Shown: positions 12,195 to 22,950 of the stretch, in pieces
Layout: each line of letters opens with the position of its first letter
How positions within the stretch are numbered: position 1 is the first letter of the stretch
NCBI GenBank assembly: GCA_027886185.1
Contig: WOAB01000760.1
Location: 1,364,001 to 1,428,000, forward strand
Reading direction: 5' to 3'
DNA from: Rheum nobile
Taxonomy: Eukaryota > Streptophyta > Magnoliopsida > Caryophyllales > Polygonaceae
DNA: 64,000 nt
Made by a program: the position numbers and the translations under genes
The notes under the pieces: generated by a model
The model's input: the letters and a program-made list of their open reading frames with translations, nothing else
The model's database searches: none
What the model was told of the DNA's origin: nothing

Positions 12195-12699
12195 ACAAGT
12201 GTGTCCACTGGATAGCTATAAAAATGTTTGATCGATGGATTGTCATAAATCCTCATTGTTAAGTGATAAGTGTAAAGGTGTACAAGTGTCACATAACACC
12301 AAGGGTAAGAGCTCAAGATTTTAAAATTCGTAGAGATTAAGCTCAAGCTCGAGTCAAACCACTTAAGTTGTGGGGTAGCGTGATGTTTTCTTCATTTCAC
12401 AACAATTATTTACCTTTAGGAAAACTAAATTAGAGTCTAAGTCAAATAAATATCAAGACGAGTTATTGCATGACTATATTGAGTATGAAAGAGTGAGAAA
12501 TCAAAGGACGAGATAACAAACCCTTATGAATGAGGAAGATTTGACTCACAAATAAACAATATGAAAAATATATATGAAAAAACACAACACTCAAAATAAC
12601 AAAGTAGATTATTAAGTAAATTTGATAGGTAAAGTTAGTCACCTAGATTATAATTTTAAACATTTACATCATGAAACTAATAATCAAGAGAAAACTATG
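12195..12699. repeat. Dispersed repeat copy A, left part (interrupted by Copia-1)
   Basis: This segment, with 17536-17960, matches 34255-35115. Shared stretches include AAGTGTCACATAACACC, GATTAAGCTCAAG, TTAAGTTGTGGGGTA and ATGTTTTCTTCAT in the same order. The copia element is inserted between the two halves of this copy. The family is not recognised. Confidence 0.7.
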
Positions 12700-12878
12700 T
12701 ATTAGAGATATTAGGCAATATCAGTGATATATTATCTTTATGGTTAGTCATATCTTCTTGTTAGGCGAGCATATCTTTCATATCGTGTTTGGAGAACAAG
12801 TTTGTAAAGCATATATATTGATTACCAAATAAGAGCATTACTGAGGGGATTATTTTCCAAACCTATGTTCCTTTAACA
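12700..12878 (+). repeat. Copia-1 5' LTR
   Basis: 179 bp, starting TATTAGAGATATTAGGC and ending TTCCTTTAACA. A TATA-like ATATATATTG lies at 12811. It differs from the 3' LTR at about five sites, near 12790, 12793, 12838, 12843 and 12865. Confidence 0.95.
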
Positions 12879-12890
12879 TGGTATCAGAGC
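12879..12890 (+). promoter_or_regulatory. Copia-1 primer binding site (initiator tRNA-Met)
   Basis: TGGTATCAGAGC follows the 5' LTR with no gap and is the usual plant tRNA-iMet complementary primer site. Confidence 0.9.
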
Positions 12891-12991
12891 AAACCCTAAA
12901 CACGTCCTTTCCCTGCGATTCCTCCGCAAACATCTGACCTCACAATTTTTTTTCCCTTTTTCATCGTCCAGATCAGTGATTGTTATCAATC

Positions 12992-15900
12992 ATGGCCGAT
13001 GACACCTCAAAGAAAGCGATCGATCACTCGTCGCCCTATTATTTGCATCCTTCGGATCACTCGAGGATGGACATAAGTGCGGTTTCCTTTAAAGGAACCA
13101 ACTATCAAGAATGGGAGAAGGCAATGCGGAACGCCTTTACCGCACGCCGGAAGCAAGGCTTCATCAATGGCACCTTATTAGAACCTGCAGAAATGGATTC
13201 TAAATATCAAGATTGGATTAGCGTTAATGCCATGTTGGTGGGCTGGATCTTAAGATCCATCGATGCATCTCTCCGCTCCTCGATCTCGTACTCTGGATCT
13301 GTCAAATCTCTCTGGGATAGTCTCAAGCAACGATTTTCAGTCGGCAATGCTCCTCGCGTACACCAATTGCGCACCGAGATTGCCCGCTGTGAACAAAACG
13401 GCCAGTCGGTGTCGGGGTACTTCGGGCGACTTCAGCGCCTTTGGGATGATCTGCGGGACTTTGTTACTCTGACTGGCTGCAAGTGCGCTTGGGTAACAAA
13501 CTTGCAGAGGGAGTGTTCAGATGCACAGGTTCATCAATTTCTTATGGGCCTTGATGACTCGACCTTTGGCCACATCAGATCCAACATCCTTGCACGTGAA
13601 CCTCTTCCGTCTCTTGATCAAGTTTATTCCTTGGTGGTCCAGGAGGAATGCTATCATCTTCACACAATGCAGCGCAGCACTCGTTCTGAAGCTCTCGCCT
13701 TGGCCGCCAAAGTGCCCATTCCATCACCTTCTTCGGGCACTTCTCGATCCTCGGATGGCACCAGGCCCGTCTGCTCTCACTGCAGCAAGGTGGGGCATGA
13801 CATATCCTCTTGCTATAAACTCATCGGGTATCCCAAGAAGTGGCCTCCTGAACGACAGAACAGAGGACAACCAGGACGTGGCCGCGGGCGCGGTACCCCT
13901 ACCGCTGGCCGCGCCAATGCTGCCACTTCCGCTGCGTCTTCCAGCAACTTTCAGTTATCTGCTGCAGATCGTGAGTCGCTCAGTCCCGCTCTCACTGATG
14001 GACAGTACAACCATCTTTTCCAATTGTTCAAAGATTTCCAAGCGGGTCAGTCCTCCAACGATAAATTAATGGGTAAGGACCATTGGATACTCGATACTGG
14101 AGCATCGTTTCACATGACTGGTTGCAAGGACTTCCTTGCTGATATTTGTTCCATTCCTCATGTCGTGATCACCCTGCCCGGCGGGACTCAGTCGACATCA
14201 ATTATGTCCGGGACTGTTTCATTCGGCCCCTCCTTTATAGTGTCCAATGTTTTATTTGTGCCTCGGTTTCAGTGCAACTTGTTATCCTTTGCTCAGTTAA
14301 CATCTTCTCTTAGTTGCATTGTTACGCTCACACCTCGGCTTTATGTTTTACAGGACCTACCTACGAGGACGGTGATTGGATCCAGTGAACAAGAGGGCGG
14401 GGTTTATTTGTTACGGGTTGTCGCCTCATCTACTGCATCATGCTCTGCTGTCCGACAGACTTCACCGGATTTGTGGCACCGTCGTCTAGGCCATCCGTCT
14501 TACAACATTATCTCTAGATTACCGAATGTTTCTACTCATAAACATTGTTTGAGTCCTTGTTCAATTTGTTTACAAGCAAAGAAACATAGAGATAGTTTCC
14601 CTTTAAGCATCAATAAAGCATCTATTTCTTTTAAACTTGTTCATGCTGATGTCTGGGGTCCTTATAGTACGCCCTCTCTGTGCGCAACTCGTTATTTTTT
14701 GACAATTATAGACAATCACTCTAGGTGTGTTTGGGTCCATCTGATGGCATCCAAATCAGAGGTTCATCGACTGGTACAAAAATTATGTGCTTTCACTTCT
14801 GCTCATTTCGGTCTTTGGGTGAAGCGATTCCGCACTGACAACGGTACTGAGTTCTTTCCTCTACGAGACTACTTTGATGCAAATGGCATCATCTTGGAGA
14901 CATCATGTGTCGCCACACCGCAGCAGAACGGACGCGTCGAGCGCAAACACCGTCATATTTTAAATGTGGCTCGGGCGTTGCGATTCCAAGCTTCTCTTCC
15001 TATTCGTTTTTGGGGTGAATGCGTCCTTAGTGCCGCATACCTCATCAACCGCACTCCATCAATGGTTCTTAATGGGACCAGTCCGTATGAATGTCTCTAC
15101 GGCAGCCCGCCTTCCTATGACCATAACCGGGTTGTTGGATGCCTCTGTCACGCATCCATACAGCCACAAAACTCTGATAAATTTGCTCCTAGGAGTCACC
15201 CATGTGTTCTCCTTGGATACCCGTATGGAAAGAAAGGGTGGAAGTTGTTTGATCTTGAAAATCACAAAGTCTTTGTCTCTCGCGATGTGGTGTTCTCGGA
15301 GACTACTTTCCCCTTTGCTGATACTCTCCTAGCATCGGCTGACGCTGCTCCATCCACCGAAAGGCACCCTGCTTATACCGAGTATGGCGCCTTACCTGAG
15401 ATTCATGTTGAACAGGACATTTCTGCGAGCACGGTACCACTACCGCTGGCCGTGCCCACACCTCCTGAGACTACTGCGGAGCACAACATTACCGCGGGTG
15501 CTGCACCACTACCGCAGGCCGCGCCTTCTGCTCCTGCTTCTCCCGCTTCAGAAGACAAGGGGAGCAGTTTGGATTCTGACACTGGCCTTGCTGCTGCAGA
15601 CAACGTTTGTCGAAGCGCACAGACTCGCCATCCCTCGGTTTGTCTTCGTGACTTCGTTTTCCACACTGTCACTGGTCATAACCCCCCCTCTACACCCGGT
15701 TCTACATCATCGCCGCCCTCAGGTAGTTCCTATTCTATTGCCAAGTTTGTTGCTTATAATAAATTCTCTGCTGCTCATGTGAACTATGTAGCTGCACTCA
15801 CGGCTGCAATCGAACCATCTCACTTCAAAGATGCAGTTCAATCCTCTCAATGGCGCACAACAATGAAAGCCGAGCTTGATGCTCTTGAACAGAATGGCAC

Positions 15901-17344
15901 TTGGGAAATTACATCGCTTTCGCCAGCTCAGAAGGCGATTGGTTGCAAATGGGTATTTCGCATTAAGCACCGTGTTGATGGCTCTATCGAACGCCATAAG
16001 GCTTGTCTGGTCGTGTTGGGCAATCGTCAAGTTGACGGGGTTGATTATACAGAAACATTCGCTCCCGTTGCGAAGATGACATCTATCTGTGTGTTCCTTT
16101 TAGTGGCAGTTGTTCAAGGTTGGTCCTTACATCAGATGGATGTACATAATGCATTTCTACATGGCGATCTTGATGAAGAAGTTTATATGCGACCTCCTCT
16201 AGGTTTCCATATCCCTTCAGGAAAGGTTTGTCGTCTACGCAAGTCTCTTTACGGGCTCCGACAGGCACCCCGTAATTGGTTTGCTAAGCTTGCTTCCGCT
16301 CTCCGTCAGTATGGTTTCACACAGTCCTACGCGGACTACTCTCTGTTCTCCATGGTTGCCCATGGTCATCATCTTCACATCCTTGTCTACGTAGACGATC
16401 TTGTCATTGCCGGTGACTCTCCTACTCAGATTGCTCACTTCAAAACATATCTCCATAAATGCTTCCACATGAAAGACTTGGGGTTGTTGAAGTATTTCTT
16501 GGGGATCGAGGTCGCTCACGGCCCAGATGGACTTGTGCTCAGTCAACACAAGTATGCTATGGACATTCTCATTGAAGCCGGACTCCTTGGGAGCAAACCT
16601 GCAGATTTCCCTATGGTGCAAAACCACGACCTCGGTAAGTCTGCAGCTCCACTTCACAATAATCCGGAGCAGTTTTGTCGCCTAGTTGGGCGTCTTATCT
16701 ACCTAACCATCACTCGACCGGAACTATGCTACTCCGTTCACACCCTCGCCCAATTCATGAAGGCGCCCACTGAGGATCATTGGAACGCTGGTCTGCGTGT
16801 TCTTCACTACATCAAGCGCAATCCTGGCCAAGGTTTGTTGCTTTCTCGTAGTAGCACATTGTCTCTTACAGCTTATTGTGATGATGATTGGGCTGGATGC
16901 CCGTTGACAAGACGCTCTCTATCCGGGTATTTTATCCAACTTGGCGACTCTCCGGTCTCATGGAAAACTAAGAAGCAACACACCGTCTCTCGTTCTTCTG
17001 TTGAGTCCGAGTATCGTTCTATGGCTTTTACCTGTTGTGAGTTAATCTGGTTGCGGTTCCTATTACTCTCTCTAGGGGTTCGTCAATCTCACCCTATGCG
17101 TCTCCTATGTGATAGCCAATCTGCCCTGCACATTTCATCCAATCCAGTGTTCCACGAGCGCACCAAACACATTGAAGTTGATTGCCACTTTGTTCGGGAT
17201 CTGCTGTCAGCCGGCCTCATCACTACCTCTCATGTTCGTACCAATGAACAGCGGGCTGACATATTTACGAAGGCTCTTGGCAAGCACCAATTCAACTATC
17301 TCATTGGCAAGTTGGGCATTATCGATCTGTATGCTCCAACTTGA
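12992..17344 (+). CDS. Ty1/copia Gag-Pol polyprotein, intact
   Basis: A single ORF of 1450 codons encodes all retrotransposition functions; I place the start at ATG 12992 (MADDTSKK). In order: a gag region; a CCHC zinc knuckle CSHCSKVGHDISSC (about residue 260); aspartic protease DTGA (about 368); integrase with HHCC zinc site (LWHRRLGHPS ... CSICLQAK) and a D-D-E core with HADVWGPY, FRTDNGTEF and PQQNGRVERKH; reverse transcriptase with YVDDLVIAG (about 1132); and RNase H ending near SRSSVESEYRSM. The gag-protease-integrase-RT order defines copia. Small departures are KACLV where KARLV is usual and CDDDWAG in RNase H. The frame is uninterrupted, so it may be functional or recently so. Confidence 0.97.
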   Translation: MADDTSKKAIDHSSPYYLHPSDHSRMDISAVSFKGTNYQEWEKAMRNAFTARRKQGFINGTLLEPAEMDSKYQDWISVNAMLVGWILRSIDASLRSSISYSGSVKSLWDSLKQRFSVGNAPRVHQLRTEIARCEQNGQSVSGYFGRLQRLWDDLRDFVTLTGCKCAWVTNLQRECSDAQVHQFLMGLDDSTFGHIRSNILAREPLPSLDQVYSLVVQEECYHLHTMQRSTRSEALALAAKVPIPSPSSGTSRSSDGTRPVCSHCSKVGHDISSCYKLIGYPKKWPPERQNRGQPGRGRGRGTPTAGRANAATSAASSSNFQLSAADRESLSPALTDGQYNHLFQLFKDFQAGQSSNDKLMGKDHWILDTGASFHMTGCKDFLADICSIPHVVITLPGGTQSTSIMSGTVSFGPSFIVSNVLFVPRFQCNLLSFAQLTSSLSCIVTLTPRLYVLQDLPTRTVIGSSEQEGGVYLLRVVASSTASCSAVRQTSPDLWHRRLGHPSYNIISRLPNVSTHKHCLSPCSICLQAKKHRDSFPLSINKASISFKLVHADVWGPYSTPSLCATRYFLTIIDNHSRCVWVHLMASKSEVHRLVQKLCAFTSAHFGLWVKRFRTDNGTEFFPLRDYFDANGIILETSCVATPQQNGRVERKHRHILNVARALRFQASLPIRFWGECVLSAAYLINRTPSMVLNGTSPYECLYGSPPSYDHNRVVGCLCHASIQPQNSDKFAPRSHPCVLLGYPYGKKGWKLFDLENHKVFVSRDVVFSETTFPFADTLLASADAAPSTERHPAYTEYGALPEIHVEQDISASTVPLPLAVPTPPETTAEHNITAGAAPLPQAAPSAPASPASEDKGSSLDSDTGLAAADNVCRSAQTRHPSVCLRDFVFHTVTGHNPPSTPGSTSSPPSGSSYSIAKFVAYNKFSAAHVNYVAALTAAIEPSHFKDAVQSSQWRTTMKAELDALEQNGTWEITSLSPAQKAIGCKWVFRIKHRVDGSIERHKACLVVLGNRQVDGVDYTETFAPVAKMTSICVFLLVAVVQGWSLHQMDVHNAFLHGDLDEEVYMRPPLGFHIPSGKVCRLRKSLYGLRQAPRNWFAKLASALRQYGFTQSYADYSLFSMVAHGHHLHILVYVDDLVIAGDSPTQIAHFKTYLHKCFHMKDLGLLKYFLGIEVAHGPDGLVLSQHKYAMDILIEAGLLGSKPADFPMVQNHDLGKSAAPLHNNPEQFCRLVGRLIYLTITRPELCYSVHTLAQFMKAPTEDHWNAGLRVLHYIKRNPGQGLLLSRSSTLSLTAYCDDDWAGCPLTRRSLSGYFIQLGDSPVSWKTKKQHTVSRSSVESEYRSMAFTCCELIWLRFLLLSLGVRQSHPMRLLCDSQSALHISSNPVFHERTKHIEVDCHFVRDLLSAGLITTSHVRTNEQRADIFTKALGKHQFNYLIGKLGIIDLYAPT

Positions 17345-17351
17345 GGGGGAG
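17341..17351 (+). promoter_or_regulatory. Copia-1 polypurine tract
   Basis: TTGAGGGGGAG lies directly before the 3' LTR and overlaps the stop codon of the polyprotein. Confidence 0.9.
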
Positions 17352-17530
17352 TATTAGAGATATTAGGCAATATCAGTGATATATTATCTTTATGGTTAGT
17401 CATATCTTCTTGTTAGGCGAGCATATCTTTCATATCGTGCTTAGAGAACAAGTTTGTAAAGCATATATATTGATTACCAAATAAGAGCAATACTCAGGGG
17501 ATTATTTTCCAAACCTACGTTCCTTTAACA
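17352..17530 (+). repeat. Copia-1 3' LTR
   Basis: 179 bp, same ends as the 5' LTR, about five substitutions and no indels by eye. It is followed by target duplication CTATG. Confidence 0.95.
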
Positions 17531-17535
17531 CTATG

Positions 17536-17960
17536 GTTAAGGCCACATGTCAAGTATTCTTTGAGGGCATAAGCTAGGTTGTCATTAGAGCCCCATCTTC
17601 GACAATGGTTGTGACCACATTTCACACTACGTTGAGTCCATGTATTACGAAATCTTTGGAGGTCACGTAATGGCGGTGGTTGAGGCCATATAGTGAGGTC
17701 ACCTATAATGGCGCCACGTTTAGATGGTTGCATGAGGGGGTGACATCACCAGAAGTCGTGGATGGCCGACATGCACCAAGGCAGCAGTTGACTGCAAGCA
17801 TATTAACGGGGCGAGAAGGCGGCGATGACTACAAGAGGGGGATGCATGATGACGGAGAGAACAAGGAGGAAGAGGCTTTTAATATGTAGAAATTGGAAAC
17901 ACGTAAACCTAATTTTGGGAGATAAGGGTAAAATTGTCTAGTTTATGTAGTAGAGTACTA
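17536..17960. repeat. Dispersed repeat copy A, right part
   Basis: Continues the repeat interrupted by Copia-1. It shares AGCCCCATCTTCGAC and ATATGTAGAAATTGGAAACAC with the copy at 34.8-35.1 kb, in the same order. The short open frames are not conserved between copies, so I do not call a gene. Confidence 0.65.
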
Positions 17961-18439
17961 TTGTCAATATTTGAAGGATGGGGGTACATTTCTGATTTCT
18001 GGAATCTATTAGTGAAAATGATACATTCAAGTCTTTCACCCCTTAGTAATATTGATTGTAGTTTAATTTTCCTCAAAAAAATATTGATTGTAGTATTAGA
18101 CTTTTTATTCTTTATCTTATATAATTAGATCTCATTACCTTTTCTGCTAATAAATATTGATATTTTGCCATAAGACTTTAACACTTGAATGAGTATATAG
18201 TTTTAAATGGTGTACATGATGAGCATGCCTTAGAATCAAAATGTATCATGCCTAAATTAATTCTTTCATGTATAATATGATTGGCATTATTTTTTTTGGC
18301 AAAAAAGTTATCCAATAAATAATATTATTTTAGAACGTATTTTATGATCAAAATGTATCATTAGTACTTTTTACTCTGAAATATCTTCGACTTAATTAAA
18401 ATTGATGTAACCAATTGATGGTAGTTCTTTTACCCTGAA
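17961..18439. other. AT-rich spacer
   Basis: No gene or element end is seen. ATCAAAATGTATCAT occurs at about 18235 and 18349. Confidence 0.4.
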
Positions 18440-18448
18440 AAAAAATAC

Positions 18449-18535
18449 GGACAAACTAAATACACGCGAGAATAGAGTTAAATGGACGCGAAACTACACG
18501 CTTAAGCTAAGCGTCCGGTTTTACACGCTTAGCTT
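18449..18535 (+). repeat. Left arm of the large TIR element, outer part
   Basis: Pairs with 30462-30548. It contains ACGCTTAAGCTAAGCGT and ACACGCTTAGCTT, palindromic motifs that recur near both ends. The gypsy element enters at AGCTT (18531-18535). Confidence 0.85.
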
Positions 18536-19267
18536 TGATACGGGGTTAGCCGTGTAGAAGATGGATCTAGGCAACGGATCTCAAAACAAAAGAAAACACA
18601 AGATTAGAACAATAGCGGAAGTGAAACTAATGGATAGGATAATAGATAGAACCAATAGAAACGACGAGAAAACCCGCTTGCTTGATAGCAAGGAACCTTG
18701 TCGCACGATCTACCAACCCGATCTCTACAACGCCACACAACCAAGAATCGCGGACGAACTTGGAGCACGGAGAGGATTGCTTATGAAGTACGAAATCACC
18801 AACTCCAGAGGGACTTGACAAAGACGAAAACAACTAAGCAGGAAAGAACAATCGATTGAGACTCTCACGGGGAGCCGAGTTTCAAAGCAAAACCCAAGCT
18901 CTGTTTTTGTGTTTTAACAATATGAGAAATCTGCCTAATGAAGAAGACAAGGGAGGCCTTAAATACCCTAGGAGGGCCGGCCCTAGCTTCCCAAAACGGG
19001 TTACACTTAATCCCGAAATATCCGAAAATAGAAAGCTGAAAATAAATAAATAATAATCCTAAAAATATCCAATGCAGAAATTAATAAGATTAAACATATG
19101 TAACGTTGACCAATAAAGTCAACGCCTTGACTTTGGACTTATCATCTTCGTCATGTGATACATCATGTGCCATAAACGTCTCCAGCTCTTGACGTAGTTC
19201 TTTCAATCTTGACCTAGTAATCAGTCCATCAAAGGTTGGCACTAATGGCGGGGATGATTCCTCATCA
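18536..19267 (-). repeat. Gypsy 3' LTR (left copy)
   Basis: 732 bp, starting TGATACGGGGTTAGCC and ending GATTCCTCATCA on the plus strand. It includes the last 178 nt of the pol reading frame, with the stop at 19090-19092. Confidence 0.95.
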
Positions 19268-22200
19268 ATCTCCCCTTCTTGAAAAGGACTCGTCCTCGAG
19301 TCATCAACATCAGCGGCTGCATAAGGGGTAAGATCACCGACATTGAATATCGGGCTCACGCCATAGTCATCGGGCAGCTCCAACACATAGGCATTGTCGC
19401 CTACTCTCTTCAGCACCTTGAACGGTCCATCACCTCTGGGAGACAGCTTCGACTTTCTCTGCTCCGGGAACCGCTCCTTGCGCAGGTGTAGCCACACCAA
19501 GTCGCCGGGCTCGAACAACACTTGACGCCGGCCGTGATTAGCTCGGGCTGCGTTCTTTGCTGCAGTAGCTTCCAAACGAGCCTTAGTCCGCTCGTGCAAC
19601 TCCTTCATGAACTCAACCTGTCTATCAGCATCAAAGTCTGCTCGTTCCGGTAAAGGCAACGGCTTAAGATCCAAAGGGGTTAGGGGATTCAAACCATACA
19701 CACATTCAAAAGGGGACATATTAGTAGAAGAATGAATAGTCCTATTAAAAGCAAACTCAACATGTGGTAAGGCTTCTTCCCAACTTTTCAGATTAGATTT
19801 AATAACAGCCCTAAGGATAGTACCCAATGTACGATTAGTGACCTCAGTTTGTCCATCTGTCTGGGGGTGACTAGCAGTAGAGAACAACAACTTAGTACCA
19901 AGTTTACCCCACAAAGTCTTCCAAAAGTAACTCAGAAATTTGACATCCCTATCACTCACAATAGTACGAGGTACACCATGTAACCGAACAATCTCTCTAA
20001 AGAACAAATCAGCAACATTCCTAGCATCATCAGTTTTATGGCATGCAATAAAGTGAGCCATCTTAGAGAACCTATCAACAATCACAAATATAGAATCTCT
20101 CCCCTTCTTAGTCCTAGGCAAGCCAACAATAAAATCCATACTAATATCAACCCAAGGAAAGCAAGGAATAGGCAAGGGAGTATAAAGACCATGCGGTTTT
20201 GCCTTAGATTTAGCCTGTAAGCACTCAACGCAACGTTTGATAAAATTCTCTACATCCCTAAGCATGTGTGGCCAATAGAAATGAGTATGCAACATGTTAT
20301 AAGTCTTATCTCTACCAAAATGACCCATCAATCCACCTCTATGGGACTCATCAACAAGTAACAACCGTAGAGAACAAACAGGAATGCACACCTTATCAAC
20401 TCGAAACAAGAATCCATCAAACAAGAAAAACTTATCAAATGAACCCTTTTCCACACAATGCTTATAAATCACTCCAAAATCAGCATCCATATCATACAAC
20501 TCCTTAATATAAACGAATCCAAGGACCCGAGCATCCAAAGTAGTCAAGAGTGTATGTCTCCTAGAAAGGGCATCAGCTACAACATTATCTTTTCCTTTCT
20601 TATACTTAATCACATAGGGAAATGTTTCTATGAATTCCATCCACCTACCATGCCTCCTATCCAACTTATCTTGACTCCTAAAATGCTTTAAGGACTCATG
20701 ATCAGTTTTAAGCACAAATTCTCTAGGCCAAAGGTAGTGTTGCCAAGTTTTCAGCACTCTAAACAAGGCATATAATTCCCTATCATAAGTAGAATAATTC
20801 AAGCATGCACCTTTCAACTTTTCAGAAAAGAAGGCAATAGGCTTACCTTCCTGCATGAGGACTCCTCCAATACCAATGCCAGAGGCGTCACACTCTACTT
20901 CAAAGGGGCGAGTGAAGTCAGGCAGAACCAGCAATGGCGCGTGTGTCAAACGATCCTTGAGAGTCTGGAATGCCTTTTCTTGAGCTTCACCCCAACGGAA
21001 CGGAGTATTCTTCTTTGTGATCTCTGTCAGCGGGGCTGCAATGGTGCTAAAATCTCGAACGAACCTCCTGTAGAAGCCAGCCAGGCCGTGGAAACTGCGC
21101 ACGTCACCTAGGTTCCTCGGGGTCGGCCAGTCACGGATGGCTTGCACCTTCTCTTGATCCACTTGCAGTCCATGAGCACTCACTACAAAACCAAGAAACA
21201 CAACTCTGTCAGTGTAAAAATCACACTTCTTTAGATTTCCATACAACTGTACAGCTCTGAGAGTGGATAAAACTTCCCTGAGGTGCTCTGCATGTGCTTC
21301 CAAAGAGTTGCTGTAGATCAAAATATCATCAAAGTAAACTACAACAAATCTACCAATAAAAGATCTCAAGACATGATTCATAAGACGCATAAAAGTAGAT
21401 GGGGCATTAGTCAAACCGAAAGGCATAACAAGCCACTCATACAAACCAAACTTCGTCTTGAATGCTGTCTTCCATTCGTCTCCTTCCTTCATCCGGATTT
21501 GATGGTATCCACTGCGAAGATCGATCTTGGAGAAGGTGGAGGCGCCATGGAGCTCATCCAACATGTCATCGAGCCTGGGGATCGGGTGCCTGTACTTGAC
21601 CGTGATGTTATTAATAGCCCTGCAATCAACACACATACGCCAAGTATTGTCCTTTTTGGGGACGAGTAAGACAGGCACAGCACACTGGGATCGGCTCTCT
21701 CTAACATACCCTTTATCTAGAAGGTCCTGGACTTGGTGCTGGATTTCCTGGGTCTCAGTAGGGTTCATCCTATAGGCAGGCCGGTTGGGTAGGGTAGCAC
21801 CGGGAATCAGGTCTATTTGGTGCTCAATGCCTCTAATAGGGGGTAGGCCAGGGGGTATCTCATCCGGGAAAACATCAAGGAACTCAGCTAAAAGGGTCTG
21901 GACAGCAGCTGGGAGTGTAGCTCGGTCGTCGTCACCTAACAGGGTATAGGCCTGACAAAGGGACATGAGGGCGACGTCCAAGGGAAGGTAATCTACCAGG
22001 TGGTCTCTGCTGGATGCTAAGAGCACTCGGCTAGGGGTAGAGGCGAGGGTGAGGTCGGTCCGTGTGGAGGCAGTGGATGGTTCGGCTGGGGACTTACCCT
22101 TACGCTCGACCTCTCTTTTCTTATCATAAGCCTCAGCCACTTGAAGCGGCGTCATCGGTTTCAACACCACTTTCCTACCACGAAACTCAAAGGCGTGTTG

Positions 22201-22950
22201 GTTAGTACGTCCATCATGAATAACATGTCTATCAAATTGCCAAGGACGACCTAACAAAATATGACAAGCTTGCATAGGAACAATATCACATAAAATTTCA
22301 TCCTCATAAGTTCCTAGCTTAAGTGTAATCTTAGCATGCTTATTCACCTTGAGTTCACCACAATCATTCATCCAATGAAGTCTATAAGGTCTAGGATGCA
22401 AAAAAGTAGGGAGTTGTAGTTTATTAACTAATTCAACACTAGCAATGTTACAACAACTACCACCATCAATAATCATGTTGCAAACTTTTCCTTTAACAAG
22501 ACATCTTGTATGAAACAAATTCTCACGTTGATTATCATCACAAGGAGCCTGATTAACATGCAAAGTCCTCCTAACAATCAATGAATCACCATGCTCATAT
22601 TCAATAAAATCCAAATCATCATCATTGGCATGCTCATTCATATCATGGCTAGCAACTAAATTTTCATGCTCAGTGTCAGACTCAGACTCTAACTCACCCA
22701 AATGATTAATCATCAAAACACGAGTATTAGGACAATCCTTCATGTAATGACCCTTTCCTTGACATTTAAAGCAAGTGATATCTCTAGCTCTAGGAGGAGG
22801 GTCAGCAGGGTTACCTCGTGTAACTGCAGGGGCGGGCCGTGTGGGCTGCTGTGGTGCGGTGGAGGTAGAGGGGTGCGCACCACGAGAATTCTGCTCATTG
22901 CCGCGAGGCGGACCGGTTGCCGGGCGGGATCTCTGGTGTCCGGTGCGGCC
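19090..22950 (-). CDS. Ty3/gypsy Pol region with zinc knuckle, after an in-frame amber codon
   Basis: The frame stays open from directly after a TAG at 22951-22953 down to 19090. In order: a Pro/Arg-rich linker; CCHC zinc knuckle CFKCQGKGHYMKDC (about 22780-22735); aspartic protease MIIDGGSCCN, the DGG form also seen in other plant gypsy elements; reverse transcriptase with YFDDILIYS (about 21330); RNase H starting ECDASG (about 20890); integrase zinc site HFGRDKTYNMLHTHFYWPH with CVEC; integrase core with D in ISMDFIVGLP, D in VSDRDVKF, and E in QTDGQTEVTNRTLG; and a GPF-like C-terminal part. The last residues are LTR-encoded. It is in the same frame as gag, so the product would require read-through, or the TAG is a recent mutation. 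Confidence 0.93.
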   Translation of the reverse strand, partial: GRTGHQRSRPATGPPRGNEQNSRGAHPSTSTAPQQPTRPAPAVTRGNPADPPPRARDITCFKCQGKGHYMKDCPNTRVLMINHLGELESESDTEHENLVASHDMNEHANDDDLDFIEYEHGDSLIVRRTLHVNQAPCDDNQRENLFHTRCLVKGKVCNMIIDGGSCCNIASVELVNKLQLPTFLHPRPYRLHWMNDCGELKVNKHAKITLKLGTYEDEILCDIVPMQACHILLGRPWQFDRHVIHDGRTNQHAFEFRGRKVVLKPMTPLQVAEAYDKKREVERKGKSPAEPSTASTRTDLTLASTPSRVLLASSRDHLVDYLPLDVALMSLCQAYTLLGDDDRATLPAAVQTLLAEFLDVFPDEIPPGLPPIRGIEHQIDLIPGATLPNRPAYRMNPTETQEIQHQVQDLLDKGYVRESRSQCAVPVLLVPKKDNTWRMCVDCRAINNITVKYRHPIPRLDDMLDELHGASTFSKIDLRSGYHQIRMKEGDEWKTAFKTKFGLYEWLVMPFGLTNAPSTFMRLMNHVLRSFIGRFVVVYFDDILIYSNSLEAHAEHLREVLSTLRAVQLYGNLKKCDFYTDRVVFLGFVVSAHGLQVDQEKVQAIRDWPTPRNLGDVRSFHGLAGFYRRFVRDFSTIAAPLTEITKKNTPFRWGEAQEKAFQTLKDRLTHAPLLVLPDFTRPFEVECDASGIGIGGVLMQEGKPIAFFSEKLKGACLNYSTYDRELYALFRVLKTWQHYLWPREFVLKTDHESLKHFRSQDKLDRRHGRWMEFIETFPYVIKYKKGKDNVVADALSRRHTLLTTLDARVLGFVYIKELYDMDADFGVIYKHCVEKGSFDKFFLFDGFLFRVDKVCIPVCSLRLLLVDESHRGGLMGHFGRDKTYNMLHTHFYWPHMLRDVENFIKRCVECLQAKSKAKPHGLYTPLPIPCFPWVDISMDFIVGLPRTKKGRDSIFVIVDRFSKMAHFIACHKTDDARNVADLFFREIVRLHGVPRTIVSDRDVKFLSYFWKTLWGKLGTKLLFSTASHPQTDGQTEVTNRTLGTILRAVIKSNLKSWEEALPHVEFAFNRTIHSSTNMSPFECVYGLNPLTPLDLKPLPLPERADFDADRQVEFMKELHERTKARLEATAAKNAARANHGRRQVLFEPGDLVWLHLRKERFPEQRKSKLSPRGDGPFKVLKRVGDNAYVLELPDDYGVSPIFNVGDLTPYAAADVDDSRTSPFQEGEIDEESSPPLVPTFDGLITRSRLKELRQELETFMAHDVSHDEDDKSKVKALTLLVNVTYV
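19268..19282 (-). promoter_or_regulatory. Gypsy polypurine tract
   Basis: On the minus strand CAAGAAGGGGAGAT lies directly upstream of the 3' LTR start (TGATGAGGAATC). Confidence 0.8.

Larger units (their letters stand above)
12695..17535 (+). mobile_element. Copia-1: complete Ty1/copia LTR retrotransposon
   Basis: Element 12700-17530 (4831 bp) with 179-bp LTRs and a perfect 5-bp target duplication CTATG (12695-12699, 17531-17535). The internal region has a primer site directly after the 5' LTR, one long ORF, and a purine tract directly before the 3' LTR. The LTRs differ at about five positions, so it inserted fairly recently. The LTR ends are TA...CA rather than TG...CA. It lies within a dispersed repeat whose copia-free relative is at 34.3-35.1 kb. 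Confidence 0.97.

Noticed and set aside
18561..18818. Conserved 85-codon frame, identical again at 25370-25627
   Set aside because: Both copies lie in the two LTRs of the gypsy element, so identity reflects LTR duplication, not a gene.
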